Assembly: GCF_014653215.1 (NCBI RefSeq)
Contig: NZ_BNAI01000001.1
Span: forward strand, 310,001 to 374,000
Origin: Pseudolysinimonas yzui
Lineage (GTDB): Bacteria; Actinomycetota; Actinomycetes; Actinomycetales; Microbacteriaceae
Direction: 5' to 3'
Length of the DNA stretch: 64,000 nucleotides
The position numbers and the translations under genes were made by a program. Positions 24,329 to 32,966 of this stretch are shown in pieces. The notes beneath the pieces were generated by a model. The model ran no database searches, was not told where the DNA came from, and saw nothing but the letters and a program-made list of their open reading frames with translations. Numbering within the stretch: position 1 is the stretch's first letter; every line of letters begins with the position of its first letter.

Positions 24329-24690
24329 GTGCGGGGACGATCGACCAGGTGTCGGATGAAGGGAATTCGGCACGGGAGATCTACCAGCAGTTCCGTGGGT
24401 TCATCATTTCGGGCCGCCTCGGCAGCGGGGAACGCCTCCCCACCGTGCGGCAGGTCGCGGTCGACCTCGGCGTGGCTCCCGGCACTGCGGCGAAGGCCTA
24501 CAAGCTGCTCGAGGCAGACGGGCTCGTCGTTTCGCGGACGGGAGCCGGCACCCGCGTCGCGACGACCGCAGCCCTGCTGCCCGGCGGGGTGGTCGCGGCG
24601 ATTCGTGACCTCGTCGACCTTGCGCAGCAAGAAGGTGTCAAGCGCGACGATGTGGTGAGTGGGTTCCGGGCGGCGTGGAGCGGTGAATGA
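24325..24690 (+). CDS. GntR-family (YtrA subfamily) transcriptional regulator
   Basis: A 121-residue protein with an N-terminal winged helix (REIYQQFRGFIISGRLGSGERLPTVRQVAVDLGVAPGTAAKAYKLLEADGLVVSRTGAGTRVA), the classic GntR signature, and only a short C-terminal helix for dimerisation, as in YtrA-type members. It overlaps the membrane protein gene by four bases (GTGA) and probably represses the operon through the inverted repeat at 23246-23275. Confidence 0.92.
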   Translation: MSAGTIDQVSDEGNSAREIYQQFRGFIISGRLGSGERLPTVRQVAVDLGVAPGTAAKAYKLLEADGLVVSRTGAGTRVATTAALLPGGVVAAIRDLVDLAQQEGVKRDDVVSGFRAAWSGE

Positions 24691-24801
24691 CCCGGGTCTG
24701 GTGATCGTCAGGAGTCTTCCCCAGCGGCACGACGTGCCTGACCTCGCACCTCGACAGGGTCTCCGCCGCTCGGGCGGGGTTCGACGAACAAGTGTTGGGG
24801 G

Positions 24802-25230
24802 ATGCCGACATCCCGATTCGAAGACATTGCCGACGTTTCACTTGCCGACGACGAAGTGCTTCTTGATCGAGTGCGTGATCTCGTCGAGGGGGCGTATCGC
24901 CGTCAACTGTGGCTGCTGTTTCTCGATGACGAGCATCGTCAGCTTCCGATCGTCATTCCGCACGACGTGCCGAGTAGTCCGAATCGCGGGCACCGAACGG
25001 GCTTCCGTGCCTTCATGGCTGGGCTTGTTGAGGAACTGCGACCGGCCAGCATCGTCGTCGTGCTCGAGCGGCCCGGACGCGACGATCTGAGACGCGGCGA
25101 CCGCGAATGGTTCGCCGTCGTCGACGACGCGTGTCAGGCAGCAGGGGTCGCGCGGCGCGGGCCGATCCTTGCACACGACGACGGATTCCGGTGGATCGCC
25201 GCCGAAGATCTCCTGGGCGACGTGGAGTGA
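24802..25230 (+). CDS. Hypothetical protein next to a toxin-antitoxin pair
   Basis: A 142-residue acidic, soluble protein. The only striking pattern is RQLWLLFLDDEHRQLPIVIPHDVPSSP...ASIVVVLERPGRDDLRRGDREWFAVVDDACQAAGVARRGPILAHDDGFRWI, an alternating strand-helix arrangement reminiscent of JAB/RadC-like or DUF-type alpha/beta domains seen in actinobacteria, but the metal motif is absent. GGGGG directly upstream may serve as ribosome site. It ends just before the operator of the Phd-VapC pair; no functional link is visible. Confidence 0.6.
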   Translation: MPTSRFEDIADVSLADDEVLLDRVRDLVEGAYRRQLWLLFLDDEHRQLPIVIPHDVPSSPNRGHRTGFRAFMAGLVEELRPASIVVVLERPGRDDLRRGDREWFAVVDDACQAAGVARRGPILAHDDGFRWIAAEDLLGDVE

Positions 25231-25246
25231 ACCAAGTAAACTTGGT
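25231..25246. promoter_or_regulatory. Candidate operator of the Phd-VapC module
   Basis: ACCAAG (25231-25236) and CTTGGT (25241-25246) are perfect inverted arms with the spacer TAAA, five bases before the antitoxin start codon. Phd/YefM antitoxins bind such short palindromes to autoregulate. Confidence 0.55.
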
Positions 25247-25250
25247 CAAC

Positions 25251-25493
25251 ATGGCCGAGCAGGTGAATGTGCAGGATGCGAAGACCCGACTGTCGGAGCT
25301 ACTGGCCCGCGTCGAGCGGGGCGAAGAGTTCACCATTGCTCGGGCGGGTCGTCCCGTCGCCCGGCTGATCGCGATCGTGGAACCGCCGAGACGCGAGCTC
25401 GGGTTTCTGAAGCTCGGCCCCGTCCCTGATTCAGTCTTCTTCGACCCGCTGCCCGACGACGAACTCGAGCTCTGGGAGGGCGGCGGTCTGTGA
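25251..25493 (+). CDS. Phd/YefM-family antitoxin
   Basis: An 80-residue antitoxin. The N-terminal Phd/YefM domain is EQVNVQDAKTRLSELLARVERGEEFTIARAGRPVARLIAI. The C-terminal acidic region (DSVFFDPLPDDELELWEGGG) matches the toxin-neutralising segment of VapC partners. The ATG at 25251 starts exactly at the conserved domain. It overlaps the toxin gene by four bases (GTGA). Confidence 0.9.
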   Translation: MAEQVNVQDAKTRLSELLARVERGEEFTIARAGRPVARLIAIVEPPRRELGFLKLGPVPDSVFFDPLPDDELELWEGGGL

Positions 25494-25879
25494 GGCTTCT
25501 GCTCGACACCCATGTCGTGTGGTGGGCGCTTTACGATTCGGCGCGCCTTTCAGCAACGGCGCGCGACGCGATCAGCGATACGAGCAACGACCTTGTGTTC
25601 TCGCCGGTTACCCCATGGGAGCTCGCGATGAAGCATCGGATCGGGCGATTTCCTGAGGCAGCGACGCTCGTCGCGACGTTCGCCGAAAGTGTCGCGAAGC
25701 TCGGCGTGACCGAACTCCCGATCGCGAGTCGCCACGGTCTGCTGGCCGGTCGTCTGGAATGGGAGCACCGCGACCCGTTCGATCGGATGCTCGCGGCGCA
25801 GAGCATCCTCGAAGGGGCTCGTCTCGTGACGGCGGATCGCGCGTTCTCGACGCTCCCCGGGGTCGACATCTTCTGGTAA
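25490..25879 (+). CDS. vapC: VapC-family PIN-domain ribonuclease toxin
   Basis: A 129-residue PIN domain. The acidic site is complete: D6 (LLLDTHV), E44 (PWELAMK), D95/D98 (RDPFDRML) and D116 (VTADRAF). These coordinate magnesium for cleavage of tRNA or rRNA loops. GTG start, coupled to the Phd antitoxin. Genes to either side (hypothetical protein, pyrH) are unrelated. Confidence 0.92.
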   Translation: MRLLLDTHVVWWALYDSARLSATARDAISDTSNDLVFSPVTPWELAMKHRIGRFPEAATLVATFAESVAKLGVTELPIASRHGLLAGRLEWEHRDPFDRMLAAQSILEGARLVTADRAFSTLPGVDIFW

Positions 25880-25890
25880 CGCTCGCCCGT

Positions 25891-25896
25891 TACGCT
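25891..25896 (+). promoter_or_regulatory. -10 box TACGCT before pyrH
   Basis: TACGCT ends seven bases before the GTG of pyrH, indicating a leaderless start. Confidence 0.45.
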
Positions 25897-25903
25897 GGGG
25901 ATC

Positions 25904-26644
25904 GTGCCCAAGAAGAAGCAGAAGCGTCGTCGCGTACTTCTGAAGTTGTCGGGTGAGGCGTTCGGCGGGGGGATGCTCGGGGTCAACCCGGACGTCGTCA
26001 GCGCGATCGCCCGCGAGATCGCGGCAGCTGCCCCGAAGAACTCTGCGGACGAGGGCGGTGTCGAGGTCGCCGTGGTCGTCGGCGGAGGCAACTTCTTCCG
26101 CGGGGCCGAGCTGAGCCAGCGCGGCATGGACCGCGGGCGTGCCGACTACATGGGCATGCTCGGCACGATGATGAACGCGCTCGCCCTGCAGGACTTCCTC
26201 GAGCAGGCCGGTGCGGGCGTGCGGGTGCAGTCGGCGATCGCGATGACCCAGGTCGCCGAGCCGTACATCCCGCTGCGCGCCGAACGGCACCTCGAGAAGG
26301 GCCGCGTGGTCATCTTCGGAGCCGGCGCCGGGCTGCCCTACTTCTCGACCGACACGGTGAGCGCGCAGCGCGCCCTCGAGATCGGCGCGGATGCAGTGCT
26401 CGTCGCCAAGAACGGCGTCGACGGCGTCTACGACGACGACCCGCGCACCAACCCGAAGGCGAAGAAGCTCGAAGAGATCTCCTACCAGGAGGCCCTCGTG
26501 CAGGGTCTGAAAGTCGTCGACTCGACCGCGTTCAGTCTCTGCATGGACAACGGGATGCCGATGGTCGTCTTCGGCATGGAGCCCGCCGGCAACATCACCA
26601 AGGCGCTCAAGGGCGACCGGCTGGGGACATTGGTCAGAGCGTGA
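25904..26644 (+). CDS. pyrH: Uridylate kinase
   Basis: A 246-residue hexameric amino-acid-kinase-fold enzyme making UDP from UMP, a key step of pyrimidine nucleotide supply. Motifs: [102 protein letters not shown], all typical of bacterial PyrH. GTG start. The stop overlaps the DUF3097 gene start. Confidence 0.97.
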   Translation: MPKKKQKRRRVLLKLSGEAFGGGMLGVNPDVVSAIAREIAAAAPKNSADEGGVEVAVVVGGGNFFRGAELSQRGMDRGRADYMGMLGTMMNALALQDFLEQAGAGVRVQSAIAMTQVAEPYIPLRAERHLEKGRVVIFGAGAGLPYFSTDTVSAQRALEIGADAVLVAKNGVDGVYDDDPRTNPKAKKLEEISYQEALVQGLKVVDSTAFSLCMDNGMPMVVFGMEPAGNITKALKGDRLGTLVRA

Positions 26645-27462
26645 CGGATCGCTACGGCGAGGATGTTCTCGCCGGCGACTGGCGCGCCGCCACCCGTCGC
26701 GTCGTGCCCGAGCTGCCTGCCGACCGTGATCTCGTCGTGGAGCACGTCGACGGCTTCGTGGGCGCCGTCGTGGGCGTCGCGAAGCAGACCGTCGAACTCG
26801 AAGACCGCGCCGGACGGGTGCGGGCCTTCCCGCTGGGCCCCGGCTTCCTCGTGGATGGCGAGCCCGTCATCCTCGTCACGCCGAAGGCGGCGCCCGCACC
26901 GACGGCTCGCACGGCATCCGGCAGCCGGGCGGTGCCGCAGCAACGCGCCCGGGTCGCCCGGGGGAGCCGCCTCTACGTCGAGGGCCGCCACGACGCCGAG
27001 CTGATCGAGAAGGTGTGGGGCGCCGACCTGCGGGTCGAAGGCGTCGTCGTCGAACTGCTCGACGGGGCCGACAATCTGGGCGCCGCGCTCGCCGGGTTCG
27101 CCCCTGGTGCGAGGCGCCGGGCGGGTGTGCTGCTCGACCACCTCATCCCCGGCTCGAAGGAGAGCCGCATCGCCGCCCAGGTGGCGAGCGACGACGTGCT
27201 CGTCGTCGGGCACCCGTTCGTCGACGTCTGGCAGGCGGTCAAGCCGGCGCGCCTCGGTCTGACGGCGTGGCCCGTCATCCCGCGCGACGTCGAGTGGAAG
27301 CACGGCGTGTGCGCCGCGCTCGGCTGGCCCCACGACGAGCCGGCGGATGTCGCCGCCGCCTGGCAGCGCATCCTCGGCACGGTGCGCGGCTACGGCGACC
27401 TCGAACCCGCGCTGCTCGGACGGGTCGAGGAGCTCATCGACTTCGTCACGGAACCGGAGTGA
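26641..27462 (+). CDS. DUF3097 family protein (TOPRIM-like)
   Basis: A 273-residue actinobacterial protein of unknown function. The middle (about 106-195) has a TOPRIM-like pattern: [19 protein letters not shown] (strand plus Glu), [12 protein letters not shown] (Asp), then [15 protein letters not shown]-like Asp-His segment. The end ([16 protein letters not shown]) is family-typical. Nucleic-acid processing is plausible from the fold, not shown. It is coupled to pyrH and to the EamA gene by four-base overlaps. Confidence 0.85.
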   Translation: MTDRYGEDVLAGDWRAATRRVVPELPADRDLVVEHVDGFVGAVVGVAKQTVELEDRAGRVRAFPLGPGFLVDGEPVILVTPKAAPAPTARTASGSRAVPQQRARVARGSRLYVEGRHDAELIEKVWGADLRVEGVVVELLDGADNLGAALAGFAPGARRRAGVLLDHLIPGSKESRIAAQVASDDVLVVGHPFVDVWQAVKPARLGLTAWPVIPRDVEWKHGVCAALGWPHDEPADVAAAWQRILGTVRGYGDLEPALLGRVEELIDFVTEPE

Positions 27463-28328
27463 CCACCGGGCTGGTCGTCGCCGGGCTGATTCTCGCCGGG
27501 GCGCTCGCCCACGCGGCCTGGAACCTGGTGGTGAAACGCTCGGCGGTCAGCGGACCGACCTTCGTGTGGCTGACCGTCGTCGCCACCGCGGTGCTCATGC
27601 TGCCCATCGCGGTCGTGACTGCCGTGCTCGCGCCGCCCTCGTGGCCCGATCTGGCAGTGGCCGTGATCGTCGCCGGCTTTCTGCACATCGGGTACTTCCT
27701 CACGCTGCAAGCGGGATACCGGGCCGGCGACGTCTCGGTCGTCTACCCCCTCGCCCGCGGCACGGGGCCGCTGCTCGCGGTGCTGCTGGCGATCCCGCTG
27801 CTCGGCGAGAGCCCGCCGGTGCTCGGGTTGCTCGGCGCGGGGGCGGTCGTCGTGGGCGTCGTCGTCATCGGCCTGGCCGGCGGGCGAGCGCACTGGGCGA
27901 CGGCGCGTGCGGGCGTGCTGTGGGGGCTGCTGGTCGGCACCTTCATCGCCGCGTACACCCTCTGGGACGCGCGGGCGGTGACGGTGCTCGCGATCAGCCC
28001 GATCCTGCTGCACGCCGGCACGAACATCATCGAGGCGGCGTTGCTCGCGCCTCTCGCGGTGCGCCGGTGGAGCGTCGTGCGGTCGACCCTGCGCGACCAC
28101 TGGCGCGAGGTGCTCGTCGTGGCGGTGCTCTCGCCGCTGGCCTACCTGCTCATCCTGTTCGCCCTGCAGCTGGCGCCGGTCGCGATCGTCGCGCCCGCCC
28201 GCGAGATCAGTGTCGTCTTCGTCGGGCTCGCCGGCTGGTTGCTGTTCCGCGAGCCGCATCCGCTTCAGCGTTTCGCGGGTGCCGTGATCGTGCTGGGCGG
28301 GATCGCGTTGCTCGCCGTCGCGCGCTAG
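27459..28328 (+). CDS. EamA-family (DMT) transporter
   Basis: A 289-residue membrane protein with about ten helices in two EamA repeats. The first contains [15 protein letters not shown] and [25 protein letters not shown]; the second contains [11 protein letters not shown] and [29 protein letters not shown], the conserved end of each repeat. GTG at 27459 overlaps the DUF3097 stop and is the only start that places the first helix correctly. The substrate is unknown. Confidence 0.88.
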   Translation: MTTGLVVAGLILAGALAHAAWNLVVKRSAVSGPTFVWLTVVATAVLMLPIAVVTAVLAPPSWPDLAVAVIVAGFLHIGYFLTLQAGYRAGDVSVVYPLARGTGPLLAVLLAIPLLGESPPVLGLLGAGAVVVGVVVIGLAGGRAHWATARAGVLWGLLVGTFIAAYTLWDARAVTVLAISPILLHAGTNIIEAALLAPLAVRRWSVVRSTLRDHWREVLVVAVLSPLAYLLILFALQLAPVAIVAPAREISVVFVGLAGWLLFREPHPLQRFAGAVIVLGGIALLAVAR

Positions 28329-28380
28329 AAACACCCGCCGTACGCCTAAGCTCGGGAAACGGATGCGAAGGAGTGTGCCC

Positions 28381-28938
28381 GTGACGATCGCCGATGTCCT
28401 CACCGAAGCCCGAGACAAGATGGACCGGGCTGTCGAGGTCGCCAAAGAAGACTTCTCGACGGTGCGCACCGGGCGGGCCAACCCCGCGCTGTTCCAGAAG
28501 ATCCTGGTCGAGTACTACGGCACCCCGACGCCGCTCGCCCAGCTCGCGAGCCTGCAGAACCCCGAAGCCCGCACCCTCATCGTGACGCCCTACGACAAGG
28601 CCGCGCTGAAAGAGATCGAGCGCGCGATCGTCAACTTCCCGAACCTGGGGGCGACGCCGACGAACGACGGCACCATCATCCGGGTGACGATGCCCGAACT
28701 CACCGAAGACCGCCGCAAGGAGTACGTCAAGATCGTGCGCGGCAAGGGTGAAGACGCCAAGGTCGCGATCCGCAACGTGCGCCGCAAGGCGAAAGACGAC
28801 CTGGATGCCCTGGGCAAGGAGGTCGGCGAAGACGACATCGCGCGGGCCGAGAAAGAGCTGGATTCCCTCACGAAGCACCACGTCGACGCGATCGACGACG
28901 CCCTCAAGCGTAAGGAAGCCGAGCTGCTCGAGGTCTGA
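28381..28938 (+). CDS. frr: Ribosome recycling factor
   Basis: A 185-residue tRNA-shaped factor that splits post-termination ribosomes with EF-G. Start GTG at 28381 is fixed by AAGGAG at 28367-28372; the ATG at 28363 would put that site inside the gene. Core sequence: [68 protein letters not shown]-like and [21 protein letters not shown] -10 box lies at about 28346. cdsA follows with a one-base overlap (TGATG). Confidence 0.97.
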   Translation: MTIADVLTEARDKMDRAVEVAKEDFSTVRTGRANPALFQKILVEYYGTPTPLAQLASLQNPEARTLIVTPYDKAALKEIERAIVNFPNLGATPTNDGTIIRVTMPELTEDRRKEYVKIVRGKGEDAKVAIRNVRRKAKDDLDALGKEVGEDDIARAEKELDSLTKHHVDAIDDALKRKEAELLEV

Positions 28939-29873
28939 TGGCTGAGACTCCGCCCGGCAAGAAGCACACCCCGTTCGACGACCTCGAGCACCGCGTCGAA
29001 GAGGCCCGCGCCCAGTTCGACGAGGCCAATGCCAAGATCAACGCGCGCACGGGACGCAATCTGTTGGCCGCGATCGGCATCGGGCTCGTGCTCGGCGGCC
29101 TGTTCCTGGTGAGCCTCATCCTGGTCAAGTGGCTGTTCATGATCCTCGCCGCGGTGCTGATCGGCCTCACCGTGTTCGAGCTCTCGAGCGCCCTGCGTTT
29201 CGCCGGCCGCGACGTGCCCCGGGTCGCGTCGACGGTGGTCGCCGTCGCGACGGTGCCGGCCGCGTTCTTCTTCGGCGTCGAAGGGTTGTGGCTCGCCCTG
29301 CTCGGCGCCGTCGTGATCATCACGCTGTGGCGGCTCGCCGAGCAGCTGCGCCCGAGCCATCGGGCCGGGGCCGTCGCGCTGCTCGGCGACATCGGCGCGG
29401 GTGCGTTCGTGCAGGTCTACGTCACCTTCATGGCGGGGCTCTACGTCGTGCTCGTCGGACTCGACGGCGGCGAGTGGTGGACGCTCGCGTCGATCATCAT
29501 CGTGGTCGTCACCGACATCGGGGCCTACGCGTCGGGGCTCGCCTTCGGCAAGCACAAGCTGGCGCCGACGATCAGCCCCGGCAAGACCTGGGAGGGCTTC
29601 GCGGGCTCGATCGTCGTCGCGGTGATCGCCGGCACCCTGCTCGGCTGGCTGATGCTCGGTCAGCCCTGGTGGGTGGGACTCGTGATGGGTCTGCTGCTCG
29701 CCCTCGTCGGCACGATGGGCGACCTCACCGAGTCGCTCATCAAACGCGGCCTCGGGGTGAAGGACATCTCGACCTGGCTGCCCGGCCACGGCGGCTTCCT
29801 CGACCGGCTCGACTCGATCCTGCCGTCGGCGGCGGTCGCCTACGCGATCTACCTCGTAGCATTGACGTTGTGA
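28938..29873 (+). CDS. cdsA: Phosphatidate cytidylyltransferase
   Basis: A 311-residue membrane enzyme making CDP-diacylglycerol for phospholipid synthesis. A soluble N-terminus of about 38 residues is followed by about eight transmembrane segments. The CDP-alcohol signature near the end is complete: GKTWEGFAGSIVVAV...GDLTESLIKRGLGVKDISTWLPGHGGFLDRLDSI, containing the S-x27-like K-R-x2-x-K-D-x4-PGHGG-x2-D-R-x-D pattern. It lies in the frr-cdsA pair usual for bacteria. Confidence 0.96.
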   Translation: MAETPPGKKHTPFDDLEHRVEEARAQFDEANAKINARTGRNLLAAIGIGLVLGGLFLVSLILVKWLFMILAAVLIGLTVFELSSALRFAGRDVPRVASTVVAVATVPAAFFFGVEGLWLALLGAVVIITLWRLAEQLRPSHRAGAVALLGDIGAGAFVQVYVTFMAGLYVVLVGLDGGEWWTLASIIIVVVTDIGAYASGLAFGKHKLAPTISPGKTWEGFAGSIVVAVIAGTLLGWLMLGQPWWVGLVMGLLLALVGTMGDLTESLIKRGLGVKDISTWLPGHGGFLDRLDSILPSAAVAYAIYLVALTL

Positions 29874-30424
29874 GCACGACCTTTCCGCGCGTGAAACGCG
29901 GCCCCGGGTACGACATCGACGAGGTCGAGGACTTCCTCGAAGACGCGCGCCGTGCCTACACCGGCGACCGTGGGTCGGCCCAGGTCGTGACGGCCGCCAC
30001 CATCCGCCAGATGGGCTTCAGCATGAAGCGCGGAGGCTACTCGCCCGCGGCGGTCGACTCCGCGCTGGAACGGCTCGAAGACGCGTTCGCGGCGCGGGAA
30101 CGCGATCGTGCCCTCGCCGAACTCGGCGACCAGGGCGCGTACCAGCGGGCCCGCTCCGACGCGCAGGTGCTGCTCGACCGCTGCGTACGACCGCGCGGTC
30201 GACGATTCACCCGGGTCGGCATCCTCACCGGCGGATACTCGGTGCGCGACGTCGACGCGTTCGCCGACCGGGTCGTGCGCTACCTCCAGCAGGGCACGCC
30301 GCTGACCGTCGACGACGTGCGCGGGGCCGTGTTCGGCGCCCAGCGCGGCGGCTACCAGGAGACGCAGGTGGATGTCGTGCTCGACGCCGTCATCGACCTG
30401 CTGCAAGCGGTCAAGACCCCGTAA
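29870..30424 (+). CDS. DivIVA-domain protein
   Basis: A 184-residue protein with two DivIVA-like short motifs: TFPRVKRGPGYDIDEVEDFLEDARRAYTG at the N-terminus and GYSVRDVDAFADRVVRYLQQG near residue 125, each the 'F/G-Y...VD.F' pattern of DivI1A repeats. A helical stretch connects them. GTG at 29870 overlaps the cdsA stop. It may bind membrane curvature or a cell-division protein; it lacks the long coiled coil of Wag31, so it is probably a small adaptor. Confidence 0.8.
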   Translation: MSTTFPRVKRGPGYDIDEVEDFLEDARRAYTGDRGSAQVVTAATIRQMGFSMKRGGYSPAAVDSALERLEDAFAARERDRALAELGDQGAYQRARSDAQVLLDRCVRPRGRRFTRVGILTGGYSVRDVDAFADRVVRYLQQGTPLTVDDVRGAVFGAQRGGYQETQVDVVLDAVIDLLQAVKTP

Positions 30425-30461
30425 CCAACTCGGGGTTCTGACGTTTGACGGACGCGCCGCG

Positions 30462-30467
30462 TAAGCT
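30462..30467 (+). promoter_or_regulatory. -10 box TAAGCT before the transglycosylase-like gene
   Basis: TAAGCT lies nine bases before an in-frame GTG at 30477 and 78 bases before the preferred GTG at 30546. Confidence 0.4.
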
Positions 30468-30545
30468 CAGCCAGCTGTGAGCGGCTATCGCCGGCGGGGG
30501 GCACCGTTTCGTCCCCGCGTGCCGGAACTGATCGAGGAGCGTCAT

Positions 30546-31073
30546 GTGCGCTCCCGATGGTCGCTGCCCTCATTCGCCACGGTCGTGACCTTCGCGTTCC
30601 TGGTCGTGTCGTCGCTCTCCCCGGGGGAGGAGGCACGTGCCTTCGCGGTCGCGCCGGCGACCCAGCCCGGTCAGAGCTACGTGCTCGCCGACCCCGAGCA
30701 CCCGGGGGCGTTCCGCGACGCGTTCGCCGTCAGCCGCATCCGCACCGCCCCCGCCGTCGGCGTTCCCGACCCGGGCACGGCCCAGGCGATCGCCTACGAC
30801 ATGGTGCTCGCACGGGGCTGGGATCAGAGCGAGTTCGAGTGCCTCGTCGCACTCTGGAACCGCGAGTCGCACTGGAACGTCTACGCCCACAACCCGTCGA
30901 GCGGTGCCTACGGCATCCCGCAGGCGCTGCCCGGCGACAAGATGGCGACCGCGGGCGCCGACTGGCAGACCAACCCGGTGACGCAGATCACCTGGGGCCT
31001 GGGGTACATCGCCGGGCGCTACGGCACCCCGTGCGGCGCGTGGGAGCACAGCGAGCGCAAAGGCTGGTACTAG
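30546..31073 (+). CDS. Secreted lytic transglycosylase-like protein
   Basis: A 175-residue exported protein. GTG at 30546 is preferred: GAGGAG lies six bases upstream and the chain then begins with a clean signal peptide (RSRWSLPSFATVVTFAFLVVSSLSPGEEARA). GTG at 30477 would add 23 residues. The C-terminal domain (about 95-175) is the aggregation-promoting-factor/SLT-like fold: CLVALWNRESHWNVYAHNPSSGAYGIPQALPGDKM, with the catalytic Glu in NRESHW and the AYGIPQ motif, ending NPVTQITWGLGYIAGRYGTPCGAWEH. It would cut or bind peptidoglycan. Confidence 0.87.
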   Translation: MRSRWSLPSFATVVTFAFLVVSSLSPGEEARAFAVAPATQPGQSYVLADPEHPGAFRDAFAVSRIRTAPAVGVPDPGTAQAIAYDMVLARGWDQSEFECLVALWNRESHWNVYAHNPSSGAYGIPQALPGDKMATAGADWQTNPVTQITWGLGYIAGRYGTPCGAWEHSERKGWY

Positions 31074-31082
31074 CCGCGTCGG

Positions 31083-31088
31083 TAACCT
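31083..31088 (+). promoter_or_regulatory. -10 box TAACCT, leaderless start
   Basis: TAACCT ends six bases before the ATG at 31095 of the antiporter gene. Confidence 0.5.
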
Positions 31089-31094
31089 GAGCGC

Positions 31095-32786
31095 ATGGAC
31101 CTCGACTTCGCGCTCGTCGGGATCGGCGGGGTGGTGCTCATCGTCGCCGCGGCGGCGTTCTCCCACCGGCTCGGGGTCGCCGCGCCCCTCCTGCTCGTGC
31201 TCGTCGGCATCGGCTACAGCTTCATCCCGGGCATCCCGAACATCGAGGTCGACCCCGAACTGATCCTCATGGGCGTTCTGCCCCTCCTGCTCTACGCCGC
31301 CGCCATCCAGCTGCCGGTCGTCGACTTCCGCCGCAACTTCGGATCGATCTCGGCCCTCAGCGTGCTGCTCGTCATCGGCAGCGCCTTCCTCACCGGCTTC
31401 GTGCTGTTCGTGATCCTCGAAGACCTCGACCTCGCCGCCGCGATCGCGCTCGGCGCCGTCATCAGCCCGACGGATGTCGTGGCCGCCACCGCGATCGGCA
31501 AACGGCTCGGGCTGCCGCCGCGGTTGCTCGCGATCCTCGAAGGCGAGGGGCTCGTCAACGACGCCACGGCACTGGTGCTGCTGCGTTCCGCGATCGCCGC
31601 GGGCGCCCTCTCGGTGTCGGGAACGTTCGACATCGCCGGCTCGATCGGCGACTTCGCCTACTCGGTGGTCGTGGCCCTCGCCCTCGGGCTCATCGTCGGC
31701 TTCGTCTCCGTCGTCATCCGCCGCCGCCTCGGCCAACCGATCCTCGACACGGCCATCTCGTTCGCAGTGCCCTTCATCGCCTACATCCCCGCCGAAGAGC
31801 TCCACGCCTCCGGAGTCATCGCCGTCGTCGCCTCCGGCATCTACTCCGGGCACCAGAGCGCGAGGCTCACCCCCCAGTCGCGCATCGCCGAACGACTCAA
31901 CTGGCGCACCCTGCAGTTCGTGCTCGAGAACGGCGTCTTCCTGCTGATGGGGGCGCAACTGTCCGGCATCGTCACCGAGATCGAACAAGGCGACCTGGCC
32001 TGGCACCAGGCCGTCGCCCTGGGCGTGCTGCTCGCCGGCATCCTCATGGTGCTGCGATTCGGCTTCGTCTGGCCGCTGCTGTTCTTCGTGCGCCGCGGCG
32101 AACAGCGCTCAGCGCGTCGGGCCGCGCGGGCGACCGGGTCGCTGCGGCGCTCGGAACAGGCGCGCAACGACGTCAAGCAGTACCAGGCGGAAGGGCTCGG
32201 CTGGCGGGGCGGCATCGTGCTCGGCTGGGCAGGGATGCGGGGCGTCGTCACCCTCGCGGCCGCCCAATCCCTGCCGCGGGAGACCCCGTACTACGAACAG
32301 CTCGTGCTCATCGCCTTCACCGTCGCGATCGTCACCCTGCTCGTGCAAGGCGGAACGCTGCCGCTCGTCATCCGCTGGACCGGCATCCGCGGCTCCGACC
32401 GCATCGCCGACCGCCGCGAACTCGCCACCCTGCTCGACGAGATGCAGGAAGCCGGGCTCGCCACCCTCGACGCGCCCCGGCTGAGACTCCCCGACGGCAG
32501 CGACATCGACCCGGCCGTCATCGAACGCGTGCGCCACGACACCCTGCTCGCCTCCGAAGTCGCCTGGGAGCGCGCGAAACACGCCGACGCCGACGACGGC
32601 ATCCTGCAGTCCCCGCACCAGCAGTACCGCGAACTGCGCCGGGAGGTGCTGCAGGTCGAGCGCGACGTGCTGCTGGATGCCCGCGCACGCGGCGCGTACC
32701 CGTCGAGGATCCTGCAACGCGCGCAGTCTCTCCTCGATCTCGAAGAGGCCCGGCTGGAGCAGATGAGTACGGGCGGCCGGGACTGA
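31095..32786 (+). CDS. CPA1-family sodium/proton antiporter
   Basis: A 563-residue membrane protein with about twelve helices in the first 400 residues and a cytosolic helical tail of about 130 residues. The ion-binding region of CPA1 antiporters is visible as ALGAVISPTDVVAATAI and ILEGEGLVNDATALVLLRSA (Asn-Asp pair), with GWAGMRGVVTLAAAQSLP near residue 380, the conserved Arg helix. It would exchange Na+ or K+ for H+ in pH and salt balance. A structured hairpin with a constant core follows 16 bases after the stop. Confidence 0.93.
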   Translation: MDLDFALVGIGGVVLIVAAAAFSHRLGVAAPLLLVLVGIGYSFIPGIPNIEVDPELILMGVLPLLLYAAAIQLPVVDFRRNFGSISALSVLLVIGSAFLTGFVLFVILEDLDLAAAIALGAVISPTDVVAATAIGKRLGLPPRLLAILEGEGLVNDATALVLLRSAIAAGALSVSGTFDIAGSIGDFAYSVVVALALGLIVGFVSVVIRRRLGQPILDTAISFAVPFIAYIPAEELHASGVIAVVASGIYSGHQSARLTPQSRIAERLNWRTLQFVLENGVFLLMGAQLSGIVTEIEQGDLAWHQAVALGVLLAGILMVLRFGFVWPLLFFVRRGEQRSARRAARATGSLRRSEQARNDVKQYQAEGLGWRGGIVLGWAGMRGVVTLAAAQSLPRETPYYEQLVLIAFTVAIVTLLVQGGTLPLVIRWTGIRGSDRIADRRELATLLDEMQEAGLATLDAPRLRLPDGSDIDPAVIERVRHDTLLASEVAWERAKHADADDGILQSPHQQYRELRREVLQVERDVLLDARARGAYPSRILQRAQSLLDLEEARLEQMSTGGRD

Positions 32787-32802
32787 CTCGTTGCTGGGGG
32801 CT

Positions 32803-32885
32803 GGGGGCGGCGGCGGCCGACCGCTGAGGCAAGAGAGCGGGGACCCCTGCCCCGATTGCCTCATCGCTCGGCCGCCGCCTCCCCC
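32803..32885. repeat. Long hairpin with constant 25-nt core, copy 1
   Basis: The left arm 32803-32831 and right arm 32857-32885 are 29 bp with three mismatches. The apical part 32832-32856 contains GAGCGGGGACCCCTGCCCCG and differs by a single base from the apical part of the hairpin at 63642-63722, whose arms are unrelated. It lies just behind a stop codon and has no T-tract. Confidence 0.8.
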
Positions 32886-32954
32886 TGAGTCGCACCGGGT
32901 GTTCCCGGCGATCTCAGGCTGTGGTACGCGAGCGCATCGGATGGTGCCGCTGGT

Positions 32955-32960
32955 TAGGGT
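32955..32960 (+). promoter_or_regulatory. -10 box TAGGGT, leaderless start
   Basis: TAGGGT ends six bases before the GTG at 32967. Confidence 0.5.
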
Positions 32961-32966
32961 GGGAGG

